From CAKZYD01 sp039814715 (GTDB taxonomy: Bacteria > Pseudomonadota > Alphaproteobacteria > Sphingomonadales > CAKZYD01): a stretch of DNA of 64,000 bases. Shown in pieces: positions 26,220-33,715 of this stretch. The notes beneath the pieces were generated by a model, which searched no databases, was not told where the DNA came from, and saw nothing but the letters and a program-made list of their open reading frames with translations. The position numbers and the translations under genes were made by a program. The first letter of the stretch is position 1. Every line of letters starts with the position of its first letter. The DNA is taken from positions 124,001-188,000 of the forward strand of contig JBCCAR010000001.1 of the NCBI GenBank assembly GCA_039814715.1, written 5' to 3'.

Positions 26220-27310
26220 ATATCCAAACCCCCATTGAAGCCGATACAGCGCTACCAAAAACCCGCAGCGTGAATGAAACGACACAAAGCGCGCAAAAGA
26301 CGACGCTGTTACAACCGCGTTTCTACACGACCGATTTTGACGCTTTGGATAAGACCGATATCTCCTCGGTCCGCAGCGAATGGGACCCCTTGCTTGCCGA
26401 AATGAAAAGTGACCCCAACAGGGGACACTTTAAGCGCAATGAAAACTGGGAGAAAATCAAGCTCGAGGATCTTCCCGAAGGCCTTCGCGAGGAGCTTGTG
26501 GATTTTCTGGTGAGCTCATTAACGGCAGAATTTTCAGGCTGCGTTCTTTACAAAGAAATGAAACGCCGCGGCACCAACCCAGACATTAAGGCACTGTTTT
26601 CTTATATGAGCCGCGATGAAGCGCGCCATGCAGGCTTCATCAATGACGCCCTGAAAGAATTCGATATTGGGGTCAACCTTGGCTTTCTGACGAAAGCGAA
26701 AAAATACACCTACTTCAAGCCGAAGTTCATTTTCTATGCGACGTATCTCTCAGAGAAAATCGGGTATTCGCGTTATATTGCCATCTTCCGGCATCTAGAA
26801 AAGCACCCGGAAAACCGCTTTCACCCCATCTTCAAATGGTTTGAAGAATGGTGCAACGATGAGTTCCGCCACGGAGAAGCCTTCTCTTTGCTCATCCGGG
26901 CAGACCCAAAATTACAAAAAGGCCACAATAAACTGTGGATCAGGTTTTTCTTATGCGCCGTTTATGCGACGATGTTCGTACGCGATCATGCCCGCCCCCA
27001 CTTCCACAAGGCGCTTGGCATCGATATTGAAGACTATGATTTCCGTGTCTTCCGCATTTGCAACGAAATCAGCAAACAGTGCTTTCCATTCACGTTGGAC
27101 CTAGACAATCCAAAGTTCCTTCAGCGCTTGCGGCGCCTTAATGAAATCGCTGTCGCGATGGACAAAGCAACGTCTGAAGGCGGGCTGCTTAACAAAGTGA
27201 AGAAGGCTAGCCTTGGCGCTGCAGCGGCCTATAACTTTGCGCGCCTCTACATGCTGCCAACACAGAGCAATGAAATGCCGGAAACCAGTCATCTGGTTCC
27301 AGCGTGGTAG
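26216..27310 (+). CDS. acsF: Aerobic Mg-protoporphyrin IX monomethyl ester oxidative cyclase
   Basis: This 364-residue diiron enzyme forms ring E of the bacteriochlorophyll macrocycle using O2. The diiron ligands lie in AEFSGCVLYKEM, SRDEARHAGF and CNDEFRHGEAF, the paired E and DE-x2-H motifs of the family. No anaerobic counterpart (bchE) is in the window, which fits an aerobic lifestyle. Partner subunits (BciE or Ycf54 type) were not recognised here. The ATG overlaps the stop of the preceding small gene. Confidence 0.96.
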   Translation: MNIQTPIEADTALPKTRSVNETTQSAQKTTLLQPRFYTTDFDALDKTDISSVRSEWDPLLAEMKSDPNRGHFKRNENWEKIKLEDLPEGLREELVDFLVSSLTAEFSGCVLYKEMKRRGTNPDIKALFSYMSRDEARHAGFINDALKEFDIGVNLGFLTKAKKYTYFKPKFIFYATYLSEKIGYSRYIAIFRHLEKHPENRFHPIFKWFEEWCNDEFRHGEAFSLLIRADPKLQKGHNKLWIRFFLCAVYATMFVRDHARPHFHKALGIDIEDYDFRVFRICNEISKQCFPFTLDLDNPKFLQRLRRLNEIAVAMDKATSEGGLLNKVKKASLGAAAAYNFARLYMLPTQSNEMPETSHLVPAW

Positions 27311-27347
27311 GCAGAATGAGCACTCTAGCAGACGCAGGCGAGCAAAT

Positions 27348-28220
27348 ATGTCTCTGGTGATACCAGTCCTATTTGTGATCTTGATCTGGTGGTTTTCCAC
27401 CGGGGCTGTGCTGTGGCTTGCCACACGCTCCGGCGGGCATCCAAATCTCCGGCTATCGGCCATGACGCTGCTTGGCGTTTTCGGTATTATGGGGGTCAGC
27501 GTCAGCTCGTTTTCAAGTTCAGAAGCCATTTCTCCAAGCACAGGCTATATCGGGTTTTTATCCGCTCTGGGCGTGTGGGCCATGATTGAGTTCACGTTCC
27601 TAACAGGCATGCTGACCGGTCCGCGTTCGAAGCCATGTCCTGATGATGTGTCGGAAACAGAGCGCTTTCGCCTCGCCTTTCATACGATCAGCCATCACGA
27701 ATATGCCTTGGTCGGCGCGCTTGTCTCCATTGGCCTCATCAGCTTGCCCGGCGGGCATCTTACCTCATTTGCAACCTTTGCGCTCTTATGGCTGCTGCGG
27801 ATCAGTGCCAAGCTGACGCTCTTTTCTGGCGCGCCGAAATTCTCTCTGGATTTGATGCCGGGGAAACTTGCCCACATGCAAACCTATTTCCGGCGCGACA
27901 AAATTGGCATTGTCTTTTGGCTTTCAACACTTCTCACAACCGCAGCTTTCGCGGCAGCTATCTTTTGTTTTGCCGCTGGTGCCGTACCGCCGCAATATCA
28001 AGTCACCGCCATCATGTTAACCACATTGCTGGGTTTAGGTGCCATAGAACACTGGTTCATGGTGCTGCCGATTGCCGACAGCGCCTTATGGCAGTGGGCA
28101 ATGCCCAGCCGCAGTAACAAACAACGTTCAAACCAACCACAAGAACATGATCGGCACGCCTTGCTGATCACGCCGGGCTCGACTACAGCTCGTCAAAGCA
28201 GAACGGGAGCAATGCTATGA
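27348..28220 (+). CDS. puhE: Putative photosynthetic complex assembly protein PuhE
   Basis: This 290-residue protein has seven or eight membrane spans. PGKLAHMQTYFRRDKIG and the C-terminal AIEHWFMVLPIADSALWQWA are typical of the PuhE (Orf274) family. Mutants of PuhE in Rhodobacter have altered bacteriochlorophyll levels. The start at 27348 (MSLVIPVLF) is chosen over an upstream start that overlaps acsF. Its TGA overlaps the hemA ATG. Confidence 0.9.
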   Translation: MSLVIPVLFVILIWWFSTGAVLWLATRSGGHPNLRLSAMTLLGVFGIMGVSVSSFSSSEAISPSTGYIGFLSALGVWAMIEFTFLTGMLTGPRSKPCPDDVSETERFRLAFHTISHHEYALVGALVSIGLISLPGGHLTSFATFALLWLLRISAKLTLFSGAPKFSLDLMPGKLAHMQTYFRRDKIGIVFWLSTLLTTAAFAAAIFCFAAGAVPPQYQVTAIMLTTLLGLGAIEHWFMVLPIADSALWQWAMPSRSNKQRSNQPQEHDRHALLITPGSTTARQSRTGAML

Positions 28221-29431
28221 ACTTCGATGATTTCTTTCAAAAGGAACTCGACAGTCTGCGAGAGGATGGCAACTACCGCGTCTTTGCCGATTTAGAACGC
28301 CATAAAGGCGGCTTTCCGCGTGCGACCCGCTATAGCGAAAACGGTACAAGCGAGGTCACCGTGTGGTGCTCGAATGACTATCTGGGCATGGGCCAACATC
28401 CTGCGACCCTAGCAGCCATGCATGACGCGCTAGAAAAATGCGGCGCCGGCGCAGGCGGCACCCGCAATATTTCCGGCACAAACCACTATCATGTTCTGCT
28501 TGAAGAAGAGCTGGCTGACCTGCACGACAAAGAAGATGCGTTAATCTTTACCTCAGGCTATGTGTCAAACTGGGCAGCCCTGGGCACCTTGGCGTCTCGC
28601 ATTCCCGGCATTGAAGTGTTCTCAGATGCAGATAACCACGCTTCCATGATCGAGGGTATCCGCCACTCGCGGGCAAAGAAACACATCTGGAAGCATAACA
28701 ACCCTGAAGACCTGGATCGCGCGCTATCGAGCGTTGACCCAAGCACCCCAAAACTCGTCGCTTTTGAAAGCGTCTATTCCATGGATGGCGACATTTGCCC
28801 CATGAAGGAAGTCTTAGACGTGTGCGAGAAGCATGGCGCGCTTTCCTATCTTGACGAAGTGCACGGCGTTGGCCTTTACGGGCCCCGCGGGGGCGGTATC
28901 GCTGAACGCGAAGGCCTGATGGACCGGGTAACGGTTATTGAAGGTACTCTTGGCAAGGCCTTTGGCGTGATGGGCGGCTATATCTCATCTTCAAAAAACC
29001 TGTGTGACTATGTCCGCTCCTTTGCGTCCGGGTTTATTTTCACAACAGCGCTTTCCCCTGCCCTCGCAGCGGGGGCGACGGCCTCTATTCAGCATTTGAA
29101 ACAAAGCGATTTTGAACGTCAACGCCAGCGCCGCAATGTGAAAATGCTGCGCGACCGACTGGACGCTGCGGGCATTCCCCATATGCACAACGAAAGCCAT
29201 ATTGTGCCTGTGATGGTTGGCAACGCGAAGAAATGTAAATTCATTTCCGACTTGCTGCTCGATCACTACGGGATTTATGTCCAGCCGATCAATTACCCAA
29301 CGGTACCAAAAGACACAGAACGCCTGCGCATCACCCCATCGCCCATGCATACACCCGCCGATATTGACGCCCTTGTCGGCGCACTTGGGGACCTGTGGGC
29401 CCAGTGCGCACTTGCAAGGGCCGTCGCTTAA
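28217..29431 (+). CDS. hemA: 5-aminolevulinate synthase
   Basis: This 404-residue PLP enzyme condenses glycine and succinyl-CoA into 5-aminolevulinate, the first step of tetrapyrrole synthesis by the C4 route of alphaproteobacteria. GAGAGGTRNISG forms the glycine-binding region; the PLP lysine is in EGTLGKAFGVMGGY. The length is normal. As the last gene of the bchF-to-hemA unit it ties precursor supply to pigment demand. A strong terminator follows 40 nt downstream. Confidence 0.97.
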   Translation: MNFDDFFQKELDSLREDGNYRVFADLERHKGGFPRATRYSENGTSEVTVWCSNDYLGMGQHPATLAAMHDALEKCGAGAGGTRNISGTNHYHVLLEEELADLHDKEDALIFTSGYVSNWAALGTLASRIPGIEVFSDADNHASMIEGIRHSRAKKHIWKHNNPEDLDRALSSVDPSTPKLVAFESVYSMDGDICPMKEVLDVCEKHGALSYLDEVHGVGLYGPRGGGIAEREGLMDRVTVIEGTLGKAFGVMGGYISSSKNLCDYVRSFASGFIFTTALSPALAAGATASIQHLKQSDFERQRQRRNVKMLRDRLDAAGIPHMHNESHIVPVMVGNAKKCKFISDLLLDHYGIYVQPINYPTVPKDTERLRITPSPMHTPADIDALVGALGDLWAQCALARAVA

Positions 29432-29470
29432 AGCCACGCATCCTTTTGGTCTGCGCATAGACACACAAAA

Positions 29471-29504
29471 GCCTCCGGCCGCGCAGGACCCGGAGGCTTT
29501 TTTT
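29471..29504 (+). terminator. Rho-independent terminator of the bchF–hemA unit
   Basis: An 8-bp GC-rich stem (GCCTCCGG at 29471–29478 and CCGGAGGC at 29490–29497) is followed by seven T residues. It lies 40 nt past the hemA stop. The 180 nt between this and the opposing terminator at 29684 show no gene. Confidence 0.93.
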
Positions 29505-29683
29505 CATGGCCAGAGCCTGCGCACGGGCCTTTGTAGACCTTTTGCGCAAACCCCAGAGGGGCAAATTGGTGTTCGTCAGAGCTCTTGAGCAGCCCAACAC
29601 TGCGCATCCCCGGACGTGATCCACGCGGCGAGCTTTGGTCTACCGCCGCACAAGACGCCCCAATAGGCTGGAAGAACAAGGCC

Positions 29684-29714
29684 AAAAAAAAGCGGCGCAG
29701 TATCCCGCGCCGCT
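29684..29714 (-). terminator. Rho-independent terminator of the PEP-CTERM gene
   Basis: On the minus strand the stem AGCGGCGC/GCGCCGCT (29707–29714 with 29691–29698) is followed by eight U residues. It lies 27 nt past the stop codon. It faces the hemA terminator, so the two convergent units are insulated from each other. Confidence 0.9.
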
Positions 29715-29740
29715 TTCGATTGCAAACTGGTCTAATGTTA

Positions 29741-30571
29741 TTACACCTTGCGCCGACGACGCAACAAGCCCAGACCTGCGATGCCAGCGCCGAGCAATGC
29801 AAGGCTAGCGGGCTCTGTGATACCGACGGGCGGCGGTGGCGGAGGCGGCGGAGGAGGAGGAGCCGGTGGCCCAATTATCGTCCTGCCTTCAACGAGGTTA
29901 TCAAACAGTATTTCGTTATCAAAATCACCCCATAGAGAGCCAGAGTTGTCCCAAACATTCTGATCTGTGATGAGGAAAACACTGCCATCTCCGACGTTAG
30001 CGAACGCCATCATCACCGCTGTAGGGTCTTCCTCACCAAGCATTAAAACTTCTACGCCAGGACCTACATCCAGCGACGCGAAGGCCGCATACTCATAAGA
30101 GTCAACGCCCTCGGTCAAGGGATGATCGAGTATCTGACCATCCAATTTTGACGCTGAACGAAAGCTGGGATCAACAATGTCCACGTTGATGGAGATGTTG
30201 ACCCCAAAGAAATCTAACGCTTCTGTTATGCGCGCATTTTCGTTGGGCTGGAAGTTCCCATGCTCGCCCATGAATGCGATGCGTCCGCCACTATTCAGGT
30301 AGGACTCCATCGCGGTGAGTTCAGCATTGGTGTAAGAATTTGCTGGCTGGAGCGCCCAAAGCAAATTCACATCGGACAAATCAAACGTGTCAAACTCTCC
30401 ATTCAGGACTTCAGATGTATGCCCACCAAAGCTATTGTAAAAGTTGTTAATGATGTCCAAATAATTCCGGTCCCCTGCGACGCGCACGACGCCAGCCTCG
30501 ACCGAAAATGATGCAATAGCCACTGCACCTGTAAGCGCAGTGGTTGCTAAAACCTTCCCACGTTTATTCAT
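29741..30571 (-). CDS. PEP-CTERM sorting-domain exported protein, function unknown
   Basis: This 276-residue protein has an N-terminal signal peptide (MNKRGKVLATTALTGAVAIA), a globular part, a run of about 12 prolines and a C-terminal PEP-CTERM anchor: EPASLALLGAGIAGLGLL followed by RRRRKV. PEP-CTERM tails are processed by an exosortase (EpsH/XrtA type); no exosortase gene is in the window. The globular part (YLNSGGRIAFMGEHG, FLITDQNVWD) looks like a small alpha/beta, glutamine-amidotransferase-like fold, which is only a guess. The start at 30571 has AGGGG upstream. It lies on the same strand after pufM but is separated by the puf terminator, so it is probably an independent gene. Confidence 0.8.
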   Translation of the reverse strand: MNKRGKVLATTALTGAVAIASFSVEAGVVRVAGDRNYLDIINNFYNSFGGHTSEVLNGEFDTFDLSDVNLLWALQPANSYTNAELTAMESYLNSGGRIAFMGEHGNFQPNENARITEALDFFGVNISINVDIVDPSFRSASKLDGQILDHPLTEGVDSYEYAAFASLDVGPGVEVLMLGEEDPTAVMMAFANVGDGSVFLITDQNVWDNSGSLWGDFDNEILFDNLVEGRTIIGPPAPPPPPPPPPPPVGITEPASLALLGAGIAGLGLLRRRRKV

Positions 30572-30995
30572 TGTGTTACCCCTAATTGCTCCAACACACG
30601 TGTATTCGGCCCGTTCGACAACAATGAGCTGAGTACATTCGCGACAACAAACAAGCAAAAGGCATGCCAAAACTGCCCCAAAGTGGGAAAACAGGAATTT
30701 ACTATGCTTAATAAAGAGTTAACCTTTTGCCTAGGATCCTGAGGGCCCGCCTTGCAGGAATGAAGCGTTTTGACTTGTCAAATATCTCGACACACGGCAG
30801 GTCTTTTAACGACGTCAGGAGTGAAGACAGGACATGCTTAGACTCTGCAGCGTTGCCGAATACCTTTGGTTGCGAGCGGCAAAAAAAGAGACACAAACAA
30901 TAAAAAAAGGCGCCTCCGGAGAGACGCCTTTTCGATTTCCCTGGGTCTATGTGCACGAGAGGAAATCCCCCCAGATATCCCTCTCAGCGCGAGAC
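30572..30995. other. Intergenic stretch between the PEP-CTERM gene and pufM
   Basis: This 424-nt gap contains the puf terminator at 30902–30932. The remaining part upstream of the PEP-CTERM start presumably holds its promoter. I see no pufC, pufX or other coding sequence here. Confidence 0.6.
30902..30932 (-). terminator. Rho-independent terminator of the puf operon
   Basis: On the minus strand AAAAGGCG (30932–30925) pairs with CGCCTTTT (30912–30905), followed by a run of U residues. It lies about 65 nt after the pufM stop and closes the bchC-to-pufM superoperon without a pufC or pufX gene. Confidence 0.9.
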
Positions 30996-31943
30996 CTATG
31001 GGAACCAGTTGGAGCCTGATTCAGCCAGAACTCCGTGTTTGATCGCCCACCCAGACCAATCGTCAACGACCGTGCCAGTGAGCAGGATACCGATGCCGCC
31101 GGTTAATGTGGTGAGCATTGCAAACCACCAGGCCCAGCGGTGAATGGATTCCATGGTCGCGTTAAAGCCCATAGTCCATCTCCAGAACAGAGCTGCACGT
31201 TCAGACGCCGTACCGCGATCGGTGATCTGTTCAATCTCACGGTCGCCGCCATAACGGCTCACAGCCAAGATTGTCGCGCCGTGCATGGCAAAGAGCAGCG
31301 CAGACCCATAGAGGAAGACAATGGAAAGGGCATGGAAGGGGTTATAGAACAGGTTGCCGTAGTTCAGCGACAGCGCGTTCGTCCAATCTAGGTGCGAGAA
31401 AACCCCATAAGGCACCGCATGTGACCAGCCGCCCATGAGCATAGGCCGCAGCAGGCCCAGCACCAACATCAACCAAATGGCAGAGGCGAACGCGATGGGG
31501 ATGTGCATCCCAAGGCCAAGCGCTTTGGCGCGACGATAGGTCCGCAGCCACCATAGAAAGACCGAGGCTGTAAAGAAGAAACCCGTGATGACAAACCACC
31601 CGCCCTCTTTTAATGGCGGCAAGGCCTTAAAACCATATTCCGCCGCTGGTGGATCAAGTGATAGCCAAAAGAGTTGACGCACAAACTGTACTGGATCCCA
31701 ATCGACTTGCATCCAGAAATTCAAGCCGATGATGTTGAAGGCGATGAGCCCACAAACGATCGACGCTGTTCCTAGAAAACCGAGATAGATCGGCCCGATC
31801 TGAGCGTTCCCGATGAGACCAAGGAGTTTGACAAAATAGCCATCCCCTAGGCGTTCGGCTTGGTCCTGCCGAGGGAGCGGGATGCCCGTCTCCGGCACGG
31901 CTTGGACCTGAACGGTCGTGAAGATATTTTGATATTCTGGCAT
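30996..31943 (-). CDS. pufM: Reaction centre subunit M
   Basis: This 315-residue subunit has five transmembrane helices and pairs with PufL to hold the special-pair bacteriochlorophylls, bacteriopheophytins, quinones and the non-haem iron. MPEYQNIFTTVQVQ and AQIGPIYLGFLG at the N-terminus, and the helix region FYNPFHALSIVFLYGSALLFAMHGATI with its histidines (here cited as NPFHALSI and LFAMHGAT), are diagnostic. It ends shortly after the last helix, as in species without a PufM tail. It follows pufL by 14 nt and is the last gene before the terminator. Confidence 0.97.
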   Translation of the reverse strand: MPEYQNIFTTVQVQAVPETGIPLPRQDQAERLGDGYFVKLLGLIGNAQIGPIYLGFLGTASIVCGLIAFNIIGLNFWMQVDWDPVQFVRQLFWLSLDPPAAEYGFKALPPLKEGGWFVITGFFFTASVFLWWLRTYRRAKALGLGMHIPIAFASAIWLMLVLGLLRPMLMGGWSHAVPYGVFSHLDWTNALSLNYGNLFYNPFHALSIVFLYGSALLFAMHGATILAVSRYGGDREIEQITDRGTASERAALFWRWTMGFNATMESIHRWAWWFAMLTTLTGGIGILLTGTVVDDWSGWAIKHGVLAESGSNWFP

Positions 31944-31957
31944 TGTTCAGGCCTCTC

Positions 31958-32833
31958 TTAAGGATCAGTTTTCAGATCGCCGATGTAGCGAACGAGGTCT
32001 TCTTGCGGGAAGACGGGCAATTCGAGCCACCAATCCCACCATTCACTCCAAGGGTCGACCCAGATGAACTCAGGACCGCTGATGATGATACACACCGCGC
32101 TCCAAAAGCCCGCGTTAAGAGCTAAGAACAAACCAACACGGTGAATACCGAGTGTGCCGACAGAATAGCCGATGATATCTCGGAAATAGGTGTCTTCATG
32201 TTCAGGCGTTTTAACCTCTTTGCCGCCGCCAGGATTGGTGGAAGAAAGGATCAAACCGCCATGAAGCGACAACGCGAGCGTTGTTGTAAAGAAGAACGTG
32301 ATAGCGATCATGTGCGCGGGGTTGTAGTGGAAGTTGCCGAAGGCGTAGCCCACATTGTTCACCCACTCTAGGTGGGAATAGATACCGTAGGGAAATCCAT
32401 GTCCCCAGGCACCCATGGCAAGCGGGCGAAACACAACAAGCGTGACATAAGCGAAAACAGCAACGCTAAAAGCGAACGGAACGTGAAGGCCCATCCCCAA
32501 TTTTCGGCTGATTTCAACTTCGCGCAGAACCCACGATCCAAAAGCGCCAACCGCGCAGATGCTAATGATCTGCCAAAGTCCGCCTTCATTCAGCGGTGCA
32601 AGACCGAGACCATATTCTAAGTCCGGCGGATTAATGCTGATTTGCCAGAGGTTCCATGTAGGACCTTGGGACGCACCGTAAATGATTAAGAGTGTGCCAA
32701 GAATGGCAAAGAAAGCTGCTGAGACACCGAAAAGTCCCACATAAAACGGACCAACCCAAAAGTCGAAGAGATCTCCTCCAACCAATGTGCCGCCACGTAC
32801 TCGGTATTTTCGCTCGAAGCTGAGCATGGCCAT
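31958..32833 (-). CDS. pufL: Reaction centre subunit L
   Basis: This 291-residue subunit begins MAMLSFERKYRVRGGT, followed by GGDLFDFWVGPFYVG, as in all PufL proteins. Five membrane helices are present, with ligand histidines in the NPAHMIAITFFF region and the later LSLHGGLIL. GGAGACCGGAA precedes the ATG. It binds QB and half of the pigment cofactors. It follows pufA by a gap of about 75 nt and belongs to the pufBALM transcript. Confidence 0.97.
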   Translation of the reverse strand: MAMLSFERKYRVRGGTLVGGDLFDFWVGPFYVGLFGVSAAFFAILGTLLIIYGASQGPTWNLWQISINPPDLEYGLGLAPLNEGGLWQIISICAVGAFGSWVLREVEISRKLGMGLHVPFAFSVAVFAYVTLVVFRPLAMGAWGHGFPYGIYSHLEWVNNVGYAFGNFHYNPAHMIAITFFFTTTLALSLHGGLILSSTNPGGGKEVKTPEHEDTYFRDIIGYSVGTLGIHRVGLFLALNAGFWSAVCIIISGPEFIWVDPWSEWWDWWLELPVFPQEDLVRYIGDLKTDP

Positions 32834-32907
32834 TTCCGGTCTCCGTATAAAGTCTTAAAATCGGGGGACGGAGATGAATGTCTCCGTCCTCCATTGTCTA
32901 TTTGCTG

Positions 32908-33090
32908 TTAGGTAATCGCGTTTTCGATCACGCCTGCAGCAGATGCGGAAGCCATTGCTTCTGCATCAAGCCAGTTGTACCTGCCGGTGCTGAGCAAGAT
33001 GAAATGAATCAAAATTGCTAGCGTGAACAAGAACACTGTCAAAGCGACTAAGATGCGTCGTGGATCGAAGATCAGCCAAAGTTTATACAT
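32908..33090 (-). CDS. pufA: LH1 antenna alpha polypeptide
   Basis: This 60-residue single-span polypeptide begins MYKLWLIFDPRRILVAL, the classic LH1-alpha start. The bacteriochlorophyll-ligating histidine is H29 in AILIHFILLST, with an aromatic W40 at the periplasmic side. A 20-residue tail follows, as in many LH1-alpha chains that may be trimmed. AAGGGAG lies upstream. It pairs with PufB to form the ring around the reaction centre. Confidence 0.96.
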   Translation of the reverse strand: MYKLWLIFDPRRILVALTVFLFTLAILIHFILLSTGRYNWLDAEAMASASAAGVIENAIT

Positions 33091-33102
33091 GGTTTATCTC
33101 CC

Positions 33103-33330
33103 TTATCCGATGAACGGCATTAAAGTTGCTGACGCAGTTTGCACAGCATCCGTCAGAGACGAATACGTGTTCCCCTCGCCTGGAATCCACGGACGCCAAA
33201 ACCACACAAGTAAATGTGCGATGATCGCGATGATCGTGAATCCAACGAATCCCGAAATAAATGCTTTATGGAATTCGCGTGCCTCACCATCCGTCATTCC
33301 GGATAGGGAGACATTGTCGGGACTAGACAT
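33103..33330 (-). CDS. pufB: LH1 antenna beta polypeptide with C-terminal extension
   Basis: This 75-residue polypeptide has the beta signature: LSGMTDGEAREFHKAFISG, then the membrane span with ligand histidine H39 in AIIAHLLVWFWRPW. In typical LH1-beta chains the protein ends at or just after WRPW (about 50 residues). Here 27 more residues follow, starting IPGEGNTYSS and ending in a hydrophobic LMPFIG. GGAGG lies upstream of the ATG. It is the first gene of the antenna/reaction-centre block. Confidence 0.96.
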   Translation of the reverse strand: MSSPDNVSLSGMTDGEAREFHKAFISGFVGFTIIAIIAHLLVWFWRPWIPGEGNTYSSLTDAVQTASATLMPFIG

Positions 33331-33414
33331 AATTTTACCCTCCTAGTCTCTTGCCTCTCGGCCTTGCCGCTGAACATCCCGCGGCCGGATCTGTGACCCG
33401 GTTGAGCCACAATC

Positions 33415-33435
33415 TCTCCAGAGCTAGAGTGGAGA
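33415..33435 (-). promoter_or_regulatory. Hairpin in the pufQ–pufB intergenic leader
   Basis: TCTCCA (33415–33420) and TGGAGA (33430–33435) form a 6-bp stem with a 9-nt loop in the 118-nt gap between the pufQ-like gene and pufB. In Rhodobacter, stem-loops in this part of the puf messenger control decay and relative abundance. No U-run follows, so it is not a clear terminator. Confidence 0.45.
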
Positions 33436-33448
33436 AATCTCTATAAAT

Positions 33449-33715
33449 TCAACAATTCACCGCATATCCTGCAGGGCCGCTAGCCGCTCGCTTTGCCGCT
33501 TCATAAACACCGCCTTGTGGTGAGCGGCCAATCACCGCAGCGCCCAGAAAAGCGGCGAAGGAGATAACAAATAAAGTGCCGAACACAGTGTAATAGACTG
33601 TCATATCAAGCTTACTGCGCCGGCATCTGCCGCGGCATTCCTCTGGCGACAAGCGCTCTTGGCTCGTCTGGGTTCCATGGTGACCGGCACTCGAAATGGG
33701 TGTCGTAAAGGTCAT
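33449..33715 (-). CDS. pufQ: PufQ-like protein
   Basis: This 88-residue protein lies between bchZ and pufB, the position of pufQ. It has a single membrane span (about 42–62) preceded by SKLDMTVYYTVFGTLFVISF, resembling the K-x-E-F-x-V-Y-F-x pattern of PufQ. The N-terminal 35 residues are polar with two Cys and several Arg; the C-terminus is short. PufQ influences bacteriochlorophyll formation, possibly as a carrier. The ATG overlaps the bchZ stop. The assignment rests mainly on position and this short resemblance. Confidence 0.65.
   Translation of the reverse strand: MTFTTPISSAGHHGTQTSQERLSPEECRGRCRRSKLDMTVYYTVFGTLFVISFAAFLGAAVIGRSPQGGVYEAAKRAASGPAGYAVNC

Noticed and set aside
29830..29865. 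Tandem GGC/GGA repeats as a microsatellite locus
   Set aside because: They encode the polyproline run of the PEP-CTERM protein on the other strand; no separate element is needed to explain them.
30572..30995. Possible pufC or pufX remnant after pufM
   Set aside because: No CxxCH haem motif or PufX-like span in any frame; the puf terminator lies only about 65 nt after pufM.
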